NCBI GenBank assembly: GCA_964478125.1
Contig: CAYZGR010000050.1
Coordinates: 1 to 23,195 of the forward strand
Direction: 5' to 3'
Length of the DNA: 23,195 bases
Source: FW021-bin31 sp964478125
GTDB lineage: Bacteria > Bacteroidota > Bacteroidia > Chitinophagales > Chitinophagaceae
The notes under the pieces were generated by a model. That model made no database searches. It was not told the origin of the DNA and worked only from the letters and a program-made list of their open reading frames with translations. A program made the position numbers and the translations under genes. Below are positions 1 to 8,085 of the stretch, piece after piece. Numbering within the stretch: position 1 is the stretch's first letter; the number at the start of each line of letters is the position of its first letter.

Positions 1-456
1 TTAATGCTGAAGAGGGTATTTGATGGTCTTCTAATGTGAAATGCATGACACGAATTTACCATTTTTTTATTTTCTAACAATCGAAACGAGAAAGAGCTCA
101 ATACTAAAAGCTTCTTTCTTTCACAGTAAAAAAGATATGCTTATGAGGAACGGTTTTATCTATATTTATACCGGTATGTTCATCTCAAATTTTGGAAAAT
201 TCCGGCAGGGGACGATTCCCTCCTTCCGCTCCCTTTCGAGATAAAGCAATGAGTCATCCTTCCCAAATCTACAATAGCTTTAAAGATCTTTTGCAGGCTT
301 TGGAATGCGAATATTTGTTTTGATAATGAGTTTATCCATCTCCCTGGATTTGAAACAGTAAAGTTATAATTCATTTATATAATCTAAGGGTATATGGAGG
401 GATTACAACGAAATGAATTTTGAATGGATTAAGTATACCTCCCGTTCCTTAAGAGA
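1..456. other. AT-rich stretch without a convincing gene
   Basis: No open frame here has a recognisable domain. The longest frames (about 65 codons, one on each strand) lack family features, and two very short plus-strand frames (249-323 and 413-496) are too short to defend. Some short runs read like eroded coding sequence, but no continuous frame supports a gene. The stretch lies downstream of the minus-strand lipoprotein gene ending at 457, so it may include that gene's 3' untranslated region. I see no clear hairpin with a T-run. Confidence 0.5.
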
Positions 457-873
457 TTACTCTTCAGAATATATCGGGCTTATATCCTTGGTATAAGGTG
501 TAGTATGATATACTATTACTTCGCGATTAGCAGGGATAATGTATCCGTTCAGAATTCTTCTTTTGTACCATCCGTTAATATCCTTAGTGCCGTTTTTATA
601 TCTGACAAAGCATCGGAAAGTTTCGCTCTTTCCATGTTTAAGGATGTGTGTATAATCTATAGTTAGGGTATTATTGGTGTATACATGGATGAGTTTATAG
701 TAATCCTCATAATTTGGCGGGGGGGGCGGCAGAGATACCGGCAGGCTATCAAAATTATATCTCACGGAATCTCCTGAATACAAAACTTTCACCACATATT
801 TAGGTGATGCATCATGATCTTGACACTGTGTAAAGCCCATTAATAGGATGAAGGCCATAACTAATTTTCTCAT
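457..873 (-). CDS. Small hypothetical lipoprotein with a poly-proline stretch
   Basis: This is a 138-residue protein of unknown function. The N-terminus has Met-Arg-Lys, a hydrophobic stretch and GFTQC with Cys at residue 17. That looks like a lipoprotein signal peptide, although Gln before the Cys is unusual. The mature part is short and mostly beta-like, with five consecutive prolines at about residues 48-52 encoded by a tract containing eight C on the coding strand. The start at 873 is well supported by a very strong Shine-Dalgarno sequence seven bases upstream. The gene stands alone, with over 350 bases of AT-rich DNA before the next gene. I do not recognise the family; an envelope role is inferred only from the signal peptide. 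The homopolymer could make the frame unstable. Confidence 0.65.
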   Translation of the reverse strand: MRKLVMAFILLMGFTQCQDHDASPKYVVKVLYSGDSVRYNFDSLPVSLPPPPPNYEDYYKLIHVYTNNTLTIDYTHILKHGKSETFRCFVRYKNGTKDINGWYKRRILNGYIIPANREVIVYHTTPYTKDISPIYSEE

Positions 874-880
874 AAAAAGA

Positions 881-890
881 ACCTCCTTTC
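881..890 (-). promoter_or_regulatory. Strong Shine-Dalgarno site of the small lipoprotein gene
   Basis: On the minus strand this reads GAAAGGAGGT, ending seven bases before the ATG at 873. An almost complete anti-16S match is unusual here: most genes in this window start behind A-rich leaders without an AGGAGG. It fixes the start codon and suggests the gene can be translated efficiently. Confidence 0.7.
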
Positions 891-1161
891 ATTTTATTTT
901 TCGGCTCAAATTACAAAAGCCGCGTCATCTTGAGGATCTCTTTTAGTGAGCTTCTATTTTGATGTTGTAAAAGCCGGAATTTGTTTGATAATCGTAACGG
1001 GTTCCGGATATTATAATTTACTATTTCTTTACGGTAAGTTGTTGTTATAGTTCCTTATGTAGTATAATTGGAATTATAAAAATCCTTATTACCTGTTTTT
1101 ATCTGTATTTTTTGATTGATCCGGCTTTTGAGATCTTGCTTTCAGACTTTCGTCGAAAATA
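891..1161. other. AT-rich intergenic stretch, nothing recognised
   Basis: This lies between the lipoprotein gene's ribosome-binding site and the inverted repeat at 1162-1222. It presumably holds the promoter of the minus-strand lipoprotein gene, but no good TTG / TAnnTTTG pair is visible. A weak five-base stem (CGGCT at 902-906 with AGCCG at 918-922) is the only small structure I noticed. Confidence 0.4.
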
Positions 1162-1222
1162 AAGGCTGTAAAATAAATGGCAAGGTAGTTAGTTGCTTTA
1201 ATATGCATTATTCTACAGCCTT
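1162..1222. repeat. Inverted repeat with 9-bp perfect arms
   Basis: AAGGCTGTA at 1162-1170 is matched by TACAGCCTT at 1214-1222, separated by 43 AT-rich bases. It begins 13 bases beyond the stop of the minus-strand nitrobindin-like gene (1235), so in RNA it could form a stem at that gene's 3' end. There is no T-run typical of an intrinsic terminator, so its role is uncertain. Confidence 0.4.
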
Positions 1223-1234
1223 AAGGGAATACCT

Positions 1235-1846
1235 TTATTGAAATTCGCTACCGGGATGATAGCGTTTTACAAGATGTAAAGTGTTGATATCGGTGTGATG
1301 CATTTCCTGGCCTCCTAAAGCGCCGAGCTTAAGAATAATGTCGGATGAATGGGTAAATGTGCCGTCATCGTTAAACTTAAAAATGCTTTCAAAGCTTTTT
1401 AGCTCTGCACGTCCCAACAGGTATTTGTTCTGGAGAATACCATAGCAGGGGTCGCCGGGAGTAGCCTTGAAATGGATCTCTCTATCTCGGGCCTTTGCGT
1501 CTGCACCGGCCAGAATGGCGATCCCGCGGCCAAACACCACCGAACGAATGACTTGTCCGTTCGCCTTGTCCCAAAGAATATATCCCACTTCATCATGAAA
1601 AGGATCCATGGCTTCTTCTCCATGTCGCCATGCGGTAGACTGGTAGGTAAGGCCTTCCATAGCCTGTCTGCCATTTTCTTGTATGGGGATGGGTTTAAAC
1701 CATGCTTTCTCGAAATAGGAAGTTTCTGAAGTTTCATCGTCCTTATTGTGATAAGACAGGTCAATGCCTACGTTGCCTTCCCATTCTCCTACGAGTGGAG
1801 TCAACGGCCCCAATTTCTGAGGTCCTAAGATTACTTTTTCTGCCAT
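1235..1846 (-). CDS. Nitrobindin/FABP-like haem-binding beta-barrel protein
   Basis: With the start chosen at 1846 this is a 203-residue cytoplasmic protein. Near the N-terminus it has GPLTPLVGEWEG, close to the GxWxGxG signature of the nitrobindin (THAP4-like, formerly DUF1794) ten-stranded beta-barrel. Near the C-terminus it has HHTDINTLHL, resembling the His-containing end of that family, where a C-terminal His can bind haem iron. The middle has the alternating pattern expected of an up-and-down barrel. The frame stays open to 1903, but the extra 19 residues are not family-like and MAEKVILGPQ is the natural start. Members bind haem or small hydrophobic ligands; catalytic roles are not general. 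It is divergent from the His-rich small protein and receptor at 1981-4790. Haem binding here is inferred and not certain. Confidence 0.65.
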   Translation of the reverse strand: MAEKVILGPQKLGPLTPLVGEWEGNVGIDLSYHNKDDETSETSYFEKAWFKPIPIQENGRQAMEGLTYQSTAWRHGEEAMDPFHDEVGYILWDKANGQVIRSVVFGRGIAILAGADAKARDREIHFKATPGDPCYGILQNKYLLGRAELKSFESIFKFNDDGTFTHSSDIILKLGALGGQEMHHTDINTLHLVKRYHPGSEFQ

Positions 1847-1959
1847 ATTATATATTTTTTTTGTTTGGCAGGTAAAATTACAGTTTTCCCCCGCGGGATT
1901 CAAAATAAGGCTATTCTTTCTTCATATTCTGATATAGATATTATCTATCGTTATTTTTC

Positions 1960-1967
1960 TATCTTTG
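1960..1967 (+). promoter_or_regulatory. Probable -7 box of the His-rich protein / TonB receptor operon
   Basis: TATCTTTG matches the Bacteroidota -7 consensus TAnnTTTG exactly. No good TTG lies about 20 bases upstream, so the -33 half is weak. Transcription would start near 1973, only a few bases before the ATG at 1981, giving a very short leader. Confidence 0.5.
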
Positions 1968-1980
1968 TTCCTTTAATTAA

Positions 1981-2316
1981 ATGATGAGCCCCGGACGATC
2001 TGTTATACAAAAGATATTAAGTATCGGGATGTTGGCTGTTTTTCTTTTTGCCAGCATGCCGCATGAGTTTGTACATGATGAGATCACCGGCCATAGAGAT
2101 ACGGTAGATCATTATCACAGCCATACGCAGGTAAGCCATCATCACACCCATTGTAAATTCCTGCAAGAAGTTCTTGCCCCTTATTTGCCGGGGCATTTCG
2201 ATGAACCGCCGCTCTGTGTAGTGGATTTTGCGATCTTGTCAATAGCCATACCTGCTTTTTTTTCTGCAGATACTTTGTTTTATAATAGTCTGCGGGGACC
2301 GCCTTCCCAGATCTGA
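1981..2316 (+). CDS. Small His-rich membrane-anchored protein upstream of a TonB receptor
   Basis: This is a 111-residue protein. An N-terminal hydrophobic segment (about residues 10-26) looks like an uncleaved signal or anchor. It is followed by a dense histidine region (about residues 32-57, with runs such as HYHSH and SHHHTHC), a Cys, a second hydrophobic segment (about 79-98) and a short tail with LRGPPS. The His cluster, predicted to lie outside the cytoplasm, could bind Zn, Cu, Ni or Co. I do not know a characterised family for it. It lies 89 bases before the TonB-dependent receptor in the same direction and probably shares its transcript, which suggests metal sensing or handing-over for that receptor. 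ATG occurs twice in tandem (1981 and 1984), so the exact start is ambiguous by one codon. Confidence 0.65.
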   Translation: MMSPGRSVIQKILSIGMLAVFLFASMPHEFVHDEITGHRDTVDHYHSHTQVSHHHTHCKFLQEVLAPYLPGHFDEPPLCVVDFAILSIAIPAFFSADTLFYNSLRGPPSQI

Positions 2317-2360
2317 ATATTACATTCTATCCATTTCTTTATCACAAAATTTTAAAATTC

Positions 2361-2389
2361 TTTCACAGGAAGTCTTGTACCCTGTGAAA
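2361..2389 (+). promoter_or_regulatory. Hairpin-forming inverted repeat in the receptor leader
   Basis: TTTCACAGG (2361-2369) and CCTGTGAAA (2381-2389) are perfect 9-base arms around an 11-base spacer. It lies between the His-rich gene and the TonB receptor, ending 16 bases before the ATG at 2406 and just before the purine stretch GAGGAA. There is no T-run, so it is not a typical terminator. It could be a translational control hairpin, an RNA processing site or a DNA operator. Confidence 0.5.
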
Positions 2390-2405
2390 AGAGGAACATA
2401 CTATT

Positions 2406-4790
2406 ATGAAGAAAATCATTTTTTTATTGTCTGTGATATGCCTGTATCACAGTTTAAGAGGAGCACAGTTAACGGGCACGGTAGTGGCTACCCGAACGCA
2501 TAAACCGCTTATTGGCGCTACGGTTTATATACCGGATTTAAAAACCGGAGCAGTAACCGATGCATCCGGGCATTATAAAATGAACAACCTTTCATCGGGA
2601 ATCTATCTCGTGGAAGTGAGTTACACGGGCTATGATACCCATTCGGAAAAGATCCGGATCCAGGGAGTGATTCACAAGGATTGGCAATTGTCAGCTTCTG
2701 TAGTGGAGGGACATGAAGTGGTGGTTACAGGCGTAAGCAGGGCCACGGAAATTCGCAGACAACCCAGTCATATCAGCGTAATAGATTATAAAAAACTGCA
2801 ACAGACCCCTGCCGATAATATCATTGGAAAGATCGCCGATATGCCGGGAGTTAATGCCATTACCACAGGCCCGGATGTAATGAAACCCGTGATCCGGGGA
2901 TTATCTTACAACCGGGTGGTTGTTGTAAATAACGGCGTTCGGCAGGAAGACCAGCAGTGGGGTGACGAGCATGGGGTTGAAATTGATTCTTATACTGCAG
3001 GTAAGATAGAAGTATTACGCGGGGCCTCGTCACTCATGTACGGTTCGGATGCCTTGGGGGGCGTCATTAATATTCTGCCTCCGGAACCGGTATCCGAAGG
3101 CCATATAAAAGCGCATATCATCGGTAATTACCAGACTAATAACGGAATGGCGGTTTATCATGGAGATATCAGCGGGAATCAAAAGGGCTTCATCTGGAAT
3201 GCCTATGTCACGGGTAAACTGGCGCACGATTATAAAAATAAATACGACGGCTATGTTTTTAATTCAAAGTTCAGAGAGGAGAGTTTTGGTGGAAGTATCG
3301 GTATGAACAAAGACTGGGGATATTCGCATCTTTTCTTTTCCTCCTATCATTTGCAGCTCGGGCTTCCGGAAGGAGAGCGGGATAGCTTGAGTGGAAAGTT
3401 TTTGAAAGATATTGCCCTGGATGATCATACGGTGGAAGAGGTGATAGCTCATCATGACGATTTTATGAGCTATTATCCTATGATTGGCAGGCAAACTGTC
3501 AGACATCGTAAGTTGACCTGGGACAATAAAATTAGTATAGGAGGAGGTAATCTGGCAGTAACATTAGGATATCAGCAGGATCATCGCAAAGAATTTGGAG
3601 AGGTGCTCGCCCCTCGGGATCCTGATCTTTACCTGAAGTTGAATACCCTTAATTATAACATCCGTTATTCTTTGCCGGATGCCGGTGGATGGGAGACCAC
3701 CGTTGGAGTAAACGGCATGCAACAGGAGAATAAGATCGCCGGAACAGAAGTATTGATCCCTGCTTATCATTTGCTGGATGTGGGATTGTTTGGTATTACT
3801 CAAAAAACCATAAACCGCTTTTCTATAACGGGCGGTCTGCGCTACGATATCCGATGGCTCCATTCGGAGGGTCTGACTGAAGGTAACAAGGTTCATTTTC
3901 AGAAGTTTAACAGGAATTTTTCCAGCTTTTCAGGAAGTGCAGGTGTTTCTTACAGCGCCGGAAAACATTTTATTCTCAAAGCCAATATGGCCAGAGGATT
4001 TCGTGCGCCTTCCATTCCTGAGTTGGCTGCCAACGGCGTACATGAGGGGACGGTTCGTTACGAATTGGGAAATGTGGACCTGAAGCCTGAAACAAGTACC
4101 GAGTTAGACTTGGGATTTGCTTACCGATCTACCCATGTATCAGCCAGCCTGTATGGTTATTATAATGCCATACAGCATTACATTTATTCCAGAAAGCTTC
4201 TGGGGGCAGACGGAAAGGATTCTATCCGCCTGACGAATGAAGGACGTTTCCGGACCTATCAATTTGCCCCGACAGATGCCCATCTGTATGGGTTAGAGGC
4301 CTCTGTGGATCTGCATCCGCATCCTTTAGACTGGTTGCATTTCAAAAATACCTTTTCTTTTGTGAGAGGGATCAATATCCATGGAGCGGATTCTACACGC
4401 AATCTGCCCATGATACCGGCAGCACGTTGGTTAACGGAATTGGGTTTTCATTTTTTCCACACGGGAAATACATTTAAGCATGTATATTTGACTTTTCAAT
4501 TGGACAATACTTTTGCCCAAAATCATTTCTTCAGCGCTTATGGTACTGAGACAGGCACTCCTGCCCATACCTTACTGGGGGTGGAAGCGGGAACAGACGT
4601 TCTTAACAAAAAGGGGAAAACGCTTTTTAGCATTTATCTTTCGGGAGAGAACCTCACCAATGTGGCTTATCAGGAACACCTGAGCAGATTCAAATACCTG
4701 CCCATGAATTATAAGACCGGGCGGGAAGGTATCTTTAATATGGGAAGGAACTTCAGCTTTAAGATTGTTGTTCCTCTGGACATCAGATAA
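2406..4790 (+). CDS. TonB-dependent receptor with N-terminal carboxypeptidase-like domain, possible metal receptor
   Basis: This is a 794-residue outer-membrane receptor. A signal peptide occupies about residues 1-20. A carboxypeptidase-regulatory-like beta-sandwich follows (about 21-95, starting with LTGTVVATRTHKPLIGA). After it come a VVVTG-type linker, a plug domain (about 115-225, with GLSYNRVVVVNNGVR and RGASSLMYGSDALGGVINI) and a 22-stranded barrel ending in an aromatic-rich terminal strand. The plug motif QQWGDEHG and several His clusters in the barrel (HHDDF at about 349, LHPHPLDWLH at about 639) resemble ZnuD-like receptors, so a metal or metal-complex substrate is likelier than a glycan; no SusD partner is present. 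It follows the His-rich small protein and is closed by a strong terminator at 4817-4853. TonB-receptor identity is firm; substrate is inference. Confidence 0.9.
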   Translation: MKKIIFLLSVICLYHSLRGAQLTGTVVATRTHKPLIGATVYIPDLKTGAVTDASGHYKMNNLSSGIYLVEVSYTGYDTHSEKIRIQGVIHKDWQLSASVVEGHEVVVTGVSRATEIRRQPSHISVIDYKKLQQTPADNIIGKIADMPGVNAITTGPDVMKPVIRGLSYNRVVVVNNGVRQEDQQWGDEHGVEIDSYTAGKIEVLRGASSLMYGSDALGGVINILPPEPVSEGHIKAHIIGNYQTNNGMAVYHGDISGNQKGFIWNAYVTGKLAHDYKNKYDGYVFNSKFREESFGGSIGMNKDWGYSHLFFSSYHLQLGLPEGERDSLSGKFLKDIALDDHTVEEVIAHHDDFMSYYPMIGRQTVRHRKLTWDNKISIGGGNLAVTLGYQQDHRKEFGEVLAPRDPDLYLKLNTLNYNIRYSLPDAGGWETTVGVNGMQQENKIAGTEVLIPAYHLLDVGLFGITQKTINRFSITGGLRYDIRWLHSEGLTEGNKVHFQKFNRNFSSFSGSAGVSYSAGKHFILKANMARGFRAPSIPELAANGVHEGTVRYELGNVDLKPETSTELDLGFAYRSTHVSASLYGYYNAIQHYIYSRKLLGADGKDSIRLTNEGRFRTYQFAPTDAHLYGLEASVDLHPHPLDWLHFKNTFSFVRGINIHGADSTRNLPMIPAARWLTELGFHFFHTGNTFKHVYLTFQLDNTFAQNHFFSAYGTETGTPAHTLLGVEAGTDVLNKKGKTLFSIYLSGENLTNVAYQEHLSRFKYLPMNYKTGREGIFNMGRNFSFKIVVPLDIR

Positions 4791-4816
4791 CCGGACAGCG
4801 GCTGTAAACTCTTCAA

Positions 4817-4853
4817 CAGAAGCCCTCGGGGAATAGCCGGGGGCTCTGTTTCT
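4817..4853 (+). terminator. Intrinsic terminator after the first TonB receptor
   Basis: AGCCCTCGG (4821-4829) pairs with CCGGGGGCT (4837-4845) with one G-T wobble around a 7-base loop. The stem can be extended by CAG/CTG across a bulged A, and a short T-rich stretch follows. It lies 27 bases after the receptor stop codon. Confidence 0.75.
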
Positions 4854-5269
4854 GATAATAAGAAGCGGCCGAAGGATGAACATTTCAGGTCAGAAAGAGC
4901 AACCCCCCTTTAGAAATTATATTTCGCAGCTTACAAAGGTCTATAATGAAGTTCTTCTCATAAATTTTAGGGCATAAATTAGGTATATAGAATTAATAAA
5001 TTTTTTAGCCTAAAAAAATATTTATCTGATATAACCTTTTACCCGACTGGATAAGGGAAATTATTCTGAAATCGGGTAGCATAATCAAAAAAGAAGTTTT
5101 TCATTTCGGATCGGAAGGCACTTTTCCCTTTACGAATATTTTAATTCCCGATTTAGCAAGCAGGTCATCCATTTTTCCCCTTCTTTTGCATCATCATTCT
5201 TTCTGCTTGCTCCTGCGGTTGGATAACTCCCGTTTATGGTGGTTTTTCAGCTAGAAAAGGATATGAAAC
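4854..5269. other. Intergenic region upstream of the haem-uptake operon
   Basis: About 400 AT-rich bases between the terminator and the HmuR-like gene. A six-base inverted repeat (ACCCGA 5041-5046, TCGGGT 5072-5077) is visible. The region should contain the promoter and any iron-dependent operator of the haem operon, but I cannot point to a convincing TTG / TAnnTTTG pair. AGAAAAGGA at about 5253-5261 is a plausible ribosome-binding site for the ATG at 5270. Confidence 0.4.
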
Positions 5270-7387
5270 ATGTATTTACATAAAGGGGCCTTTTTTTTAT
5301 TTCTCATCATGCTGGGGAATGCATCCATGGCAAGCGCCCAGAAAGCGAAAAGAGATAGTGTGCCCCGAATGAAGAATCTTTCCGAGATTGTGGTTACTGC
5401 CACCCGCAGCAGCCGTAAATTAGCTGATGTGCCAATACCCGTCACACTTATCGGACGGGAACAAATTCAATCTACCGGAGCAAGCCGATTGGATGAGATC
5501 TTGTCTGAACAGACGGGTTTGGCCATCATCAATAACCATGGATTTGGCGTACAGATGCAGGGAATAGATCCGGAATACTGCCTCATTCTCATTAATGGAG
5601 AACCGGTTATCGGCAGAACGGCGGGTACGCTTAATCTGACGCGGATCACACTCAATAACGTAAAACGCATCGAAATCATAAAAGGCCCTTCCTCCAGCCT
5701 CTATGGTTCTGATGCACTGGGAGGCGTTATCAATATTATAACCGACGATCCACAGCGCACGGGTCTGAACCTGCAAACCCAATACGGCAAATTTAATACT
5801 TCTGATCATACGCTCACCGGATCTTTAAGACTAAATCAAAAAGGGATGATCACTCTTTCTGTAAACCGTTATCATACAGATGGTTATGATCTTATGCCTC
5901 AAACGTATGGTAAAACGGTGGACCCTTATACCGATTATACTTTACGGGGCCATCTGCGTTATCAATTTACCCCCAAATTGAAAATGACCCTTAACGGACA
6001 TTATTTTTCAGAAATACAAAAAAACAATTATCTGGCAGATGAAAACAAGGACACCATTGTTGTAAAAGGGGATGGAAAAGAGAAGGACGGGAGTCTCAAT
6101 CCGGTTTTTACTTATCGTTTTTCCCCTTCATGGAAGTTAAAGTTGCATAATTACTGGTCACAGTACAAAACACAAAGCGACCTTTTAGACTCCAAAGCAG
6201 ATACGGCTTATGAAGATTCTTATTTTACTCAAAATCTGTGGAAAGAAGAGTTGCAATCCGAGAACATCTTAGGACCGACCCAGATCCTTACTACCGGTCT
6301 TGGATTTACCCGGGAAAGCGTGCGGGCCACCCGTTACACACACAAAGAGATCTTGTCGGACTATTTTTTGTATCTGCAATATGAATGGCACCCGACTGCC
6401 AGATGGAATGTGCTTTCGGGCCTTCGCTATGATCTTCCCACGGCTTACCATTCGCAGCTCAGCCCGAAGCTGGCTGTACAATATAAATGGAACAAGCACT
6501 GGAAGTTACAGGCTTCTATAGGAACCGGGTATAAGTCTCCCGACCTGAGACAATTATATCTTACTTTTTCCAATCCGGTTGTAGGTTATTCTGTCCTGGG
6601 AACCATGGCGGCAAAAGACGGGCTCGCCAAAATGGAGGAAGAGGGCCAAATAGAACGTGTTTATATTAATCCCGATAAGCTGGATGGCAAATTAAAGCCT
6701 GAAAGTTCCATAGCCTATAATTTAGGAGGCAGCTATACCGCGAATACCGGCTGGAAAGTGAGTATGAATCTTTTTCGTAATGATATCAAGGATATGATAG
6801 ATACAAGGGTCATAGCTTTGAAGGCCAACGGACAGCCTCTGTATAGCTATTATAATGTACATAGCGTTTTTACGGAGGGGTTGGAAACAGATGTCCGTTT
6901 TCCTTTGTTTGTCAATAAGTTTGTCATTAGTGCGGGATACCAGTTCTTAATCGCCAAGGACAAAACCGTTGTGGAAGACATCCGCCAAGGAGAAATTTAT
7001 ATCCGTAATCCGGAAACCATGGATACAAGAAAACTAAAAATGTCGGAGTATGGCGGATTGTTCAACCGCTCCCGGCATTCTTTTAATGTTAAATTATACT
7101 ATACCTATCACAGTTGGTCTGCCAATGCCCGGTTGGCATATCACAGCCGTTTCGGCTTTGCCGATATGAATGACAATGGGATCCTGGATAGCGATAATGA
7201 ATATGCGCCGGGCTATGCTTTATGTCATCTGAATATTTCGAAAACATTTTGGTCTGATCAAATAAAAGTACGTGCAGGTGTAAAAGACCTGTTCAATTAT
7301 ACCGATCCGCAACATCTCTCTTATGTATCGGGCAGGGAATGGTACGTAGGTGCCACGCTCAGTCTATTTAAAACCAATAAAAATTGA
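5270..7387 (+). CDS. hmuR: HmuR-like TonB-dependent haem receptor
   Basis: This is a 705-residue outer-membrane receptor with a signal peptide (about 1-23, ending ASAQ) and no carboxypeptidase-like domain. The plug starts at once with the TonB-box-like SEIVVTATRS (about 38-47) and contains KGPSSSLYGSDALGGVINII. In the barrel, GYKSPDLRQLYLTF (about residue 420) corresponds to the YRAP region of haem receptors, followed by a PDKLDGKLKPES motif. The very next gene is an HmuY-type haem lipoprotein, which strongly supports haem or a related tetrapyrrole as substrate. The start at 5270 follows a purine-rich AAAAGGA; the ATG at 5263 is in a frame that stops at once. It begins a three-gene operon with gaps of 23 and 39 bases. 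P. gingivalis has HmuY before HmuR; here the order is reversed. Confidence 0.85.
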   Translation: MYLHKGAFFLFLIMLGNASMASAQKAKRDSVPRMKNLSEIVVTATRSSRKLADVPIPVTLIGREQIQSTGASRLDEILSEQTGLAIINNHGFGVQMQGIDPEYCLILINGEPVIGRTAGTLNLTRITLNNVKRIEIIKGPSSSLYGSDALGGVINIITDDPQRTGLNLQTQYGKFNTSDHTLTGSLRLNQKGMITLSVNRYHTDGYDLMPQTYGKTVDPYTDYTLRGHLRYQFTPKLKMTLNGHYFSEIQKNNYLADENKDTIVVKGDGKEKDGSLNPVFTYRFSPSWKLKLHNYWSQYKTQSDLLDSKADTAYEDSYFTQNLWKEELQSENILGPTQILTTGLGFTRESVRATRYTHKEILSDYFLYLQYEWHPTARWNVLSGLRYDLPTAYHSQLSPKLAVQYKWNKHWKLQASIGTGYKSPDLRQLYLTFSNPVVGYSVLGTMAAKDGLAKMEEEGQIERVYINPDKLDGKLKPESSIAYNLGGSYTANTGWKVSMNLFRNDIKDMIDTRVIALKANGQPLYSYYNVHSVFTEGLETDVRFPLFVNKFVISAGYQFLIAKDKTVVEDIRQGEIYIRNPETMDTRKLKMSEYGGLFNRSRHSFNVKLYYTYHSWSANARLAYHSRFGFADMNDNGILDSDNEYAPGYALCHLNISKTFWSDQIKVRAGVKDLFNYTDPQHLSYVSGREWYVGATLSLFKTNKN

Positions 7388-7410
7388 TTTACTCATTAAA
7401 AACAATTCAC

Positions 7411-8046
7411 ATGAAATTCAAAAATGTAATGTTGATAGCCTTGTTGTCTACAGCCGTTTTATGGACCGCATCCTGCTCAAAAAAGGATGATAACAAACCT
7501 GACCCTGCTAACGAGCCGCTTCAGACTGTGGTTATAAAGGACCTGCCGGCAGATCCGCATACCCGCGATCCGAATACCGGCGAGGTGGTCGGCGGCACCA
7601 ACCAATATACGCTCTTTCGATTCAGCGATAGTACGATCGTATCTAATACGGATTCGGCCAGCAATAAATGGGATATAGGTTTTAGGGGTACCAGTGTAAT
7701 TCTCAACAGCAACGTAAATGGTCCGGGAAAGGCTACCGGACAGATCATTAAAAGCACGCTGGATGCCCTTACCAGTGCGCCAAAAGATAATTACCGTTCG
7801 GACAGCAGCAGCGGTAGTGTATTTGCAGAATGGTACCATTACAATATGCAGACCCATGTGGTTTCATCTGAGCCGGGTTACATTCTTGTTATTCACACAA
7901 ATGATGACAAATACGTGAAGATGGAGATCCTTAGTTATTATAAAGGAGCTCCTGCACAACCCACTTCGGATGACGCATCGGGTTACTATACTTTTCGTTA
8001 TGTTTGCCAACAGGATGGCAGCAGGAGTTTTTCGGATGAAAATTAA
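7411..8046 (+). CDS. hmuY: HmuY-family haem-binding lipoprotein
   Basis: With the start at 7411 this is a 211-residue lipoprotein. The signal peptide ends in the lipobox TASC with Cys at residue 22. The frame is open to an ATG at 7384 that overlaps the receptor stop, but only the 7411 start gives a normal signal peptide. Family features are NKWDIGFRGTSVILN, a GKATGQI segment, EWYHYNMQTHVV and YVKMEILSYYKG near the C-terminus, all typical of HmuY. These proteins sit on the cell surface, take haem from host or environmental haemoproteins and pass it to HmuR. P. gingivalis HmuY uses two His as haem ligands and Bacteroides homologues use Met. Here the YHYNMQTH segment offers both kinds, but I cannot assign the ligands. 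It lies 23 bases after the receptor gene. Confidence 0.85.
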   Translation: MKFKNVMLIALLSTAVLWTASCSKKDDNKPDPANEPLQTVVIKDLPADPHTRDPNTGEVVGGTNQYTLFRFSDSTIVSNTDSASNKWDIGFRGTSVILNSNVNGPGKATGQIIKSTLDALTSAPKDNYRSDSSSGSVFAEWYHYNMQTHVVSSEPGYILVIHTNDDKYVKMEILSYYKGAPAQPTSDDASGYYTFRYVCQQDGSRSFSDEN

Positions 8047-8085
8047 CAAAGGGGAAAGATAAACCAATTAAGCTTTTTATATATT

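Noticed and set aside
249..323. 24-codon plus-strand frame with protein-like composition
   Set aside because: Too short, with no ribosome-binding site or family match.
41..374. Open frames of about 65 codons on both strands near the left edge
   Set aside because: No domain, no plausible start signal and low-complexity composition; they look like chance frames in AT-rich DNA.
413..496. 27-codon frame preceded by GGAGG at 396-400
   Set aside because: The purine run is too far from the ATG, the peptide has no recognisable feature, and it overlaps the 3' end of the lipoprotein gene on the other strand.
2406..4790. Assignment of this receptor as a SusC-type glycan importer
   Set aside because: There is no SusD gene, the protein is shorter than typical SusC proteins (about 1000 residues), and plug and His features fit metal-type receptors better.
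4572..4883. 103-codon minus-strand frame over the end of the first TonB receptor
   Set aside because: It is antisense to a firm receptor gene and runs through its terminator; a shadow frame.
4979..5020. TTAGG...CCTAA short inverted repeat in AT-rich DNA before the haem operon
   Set aside because: Five-base arms in very AT-rich sequence are expected by chance.
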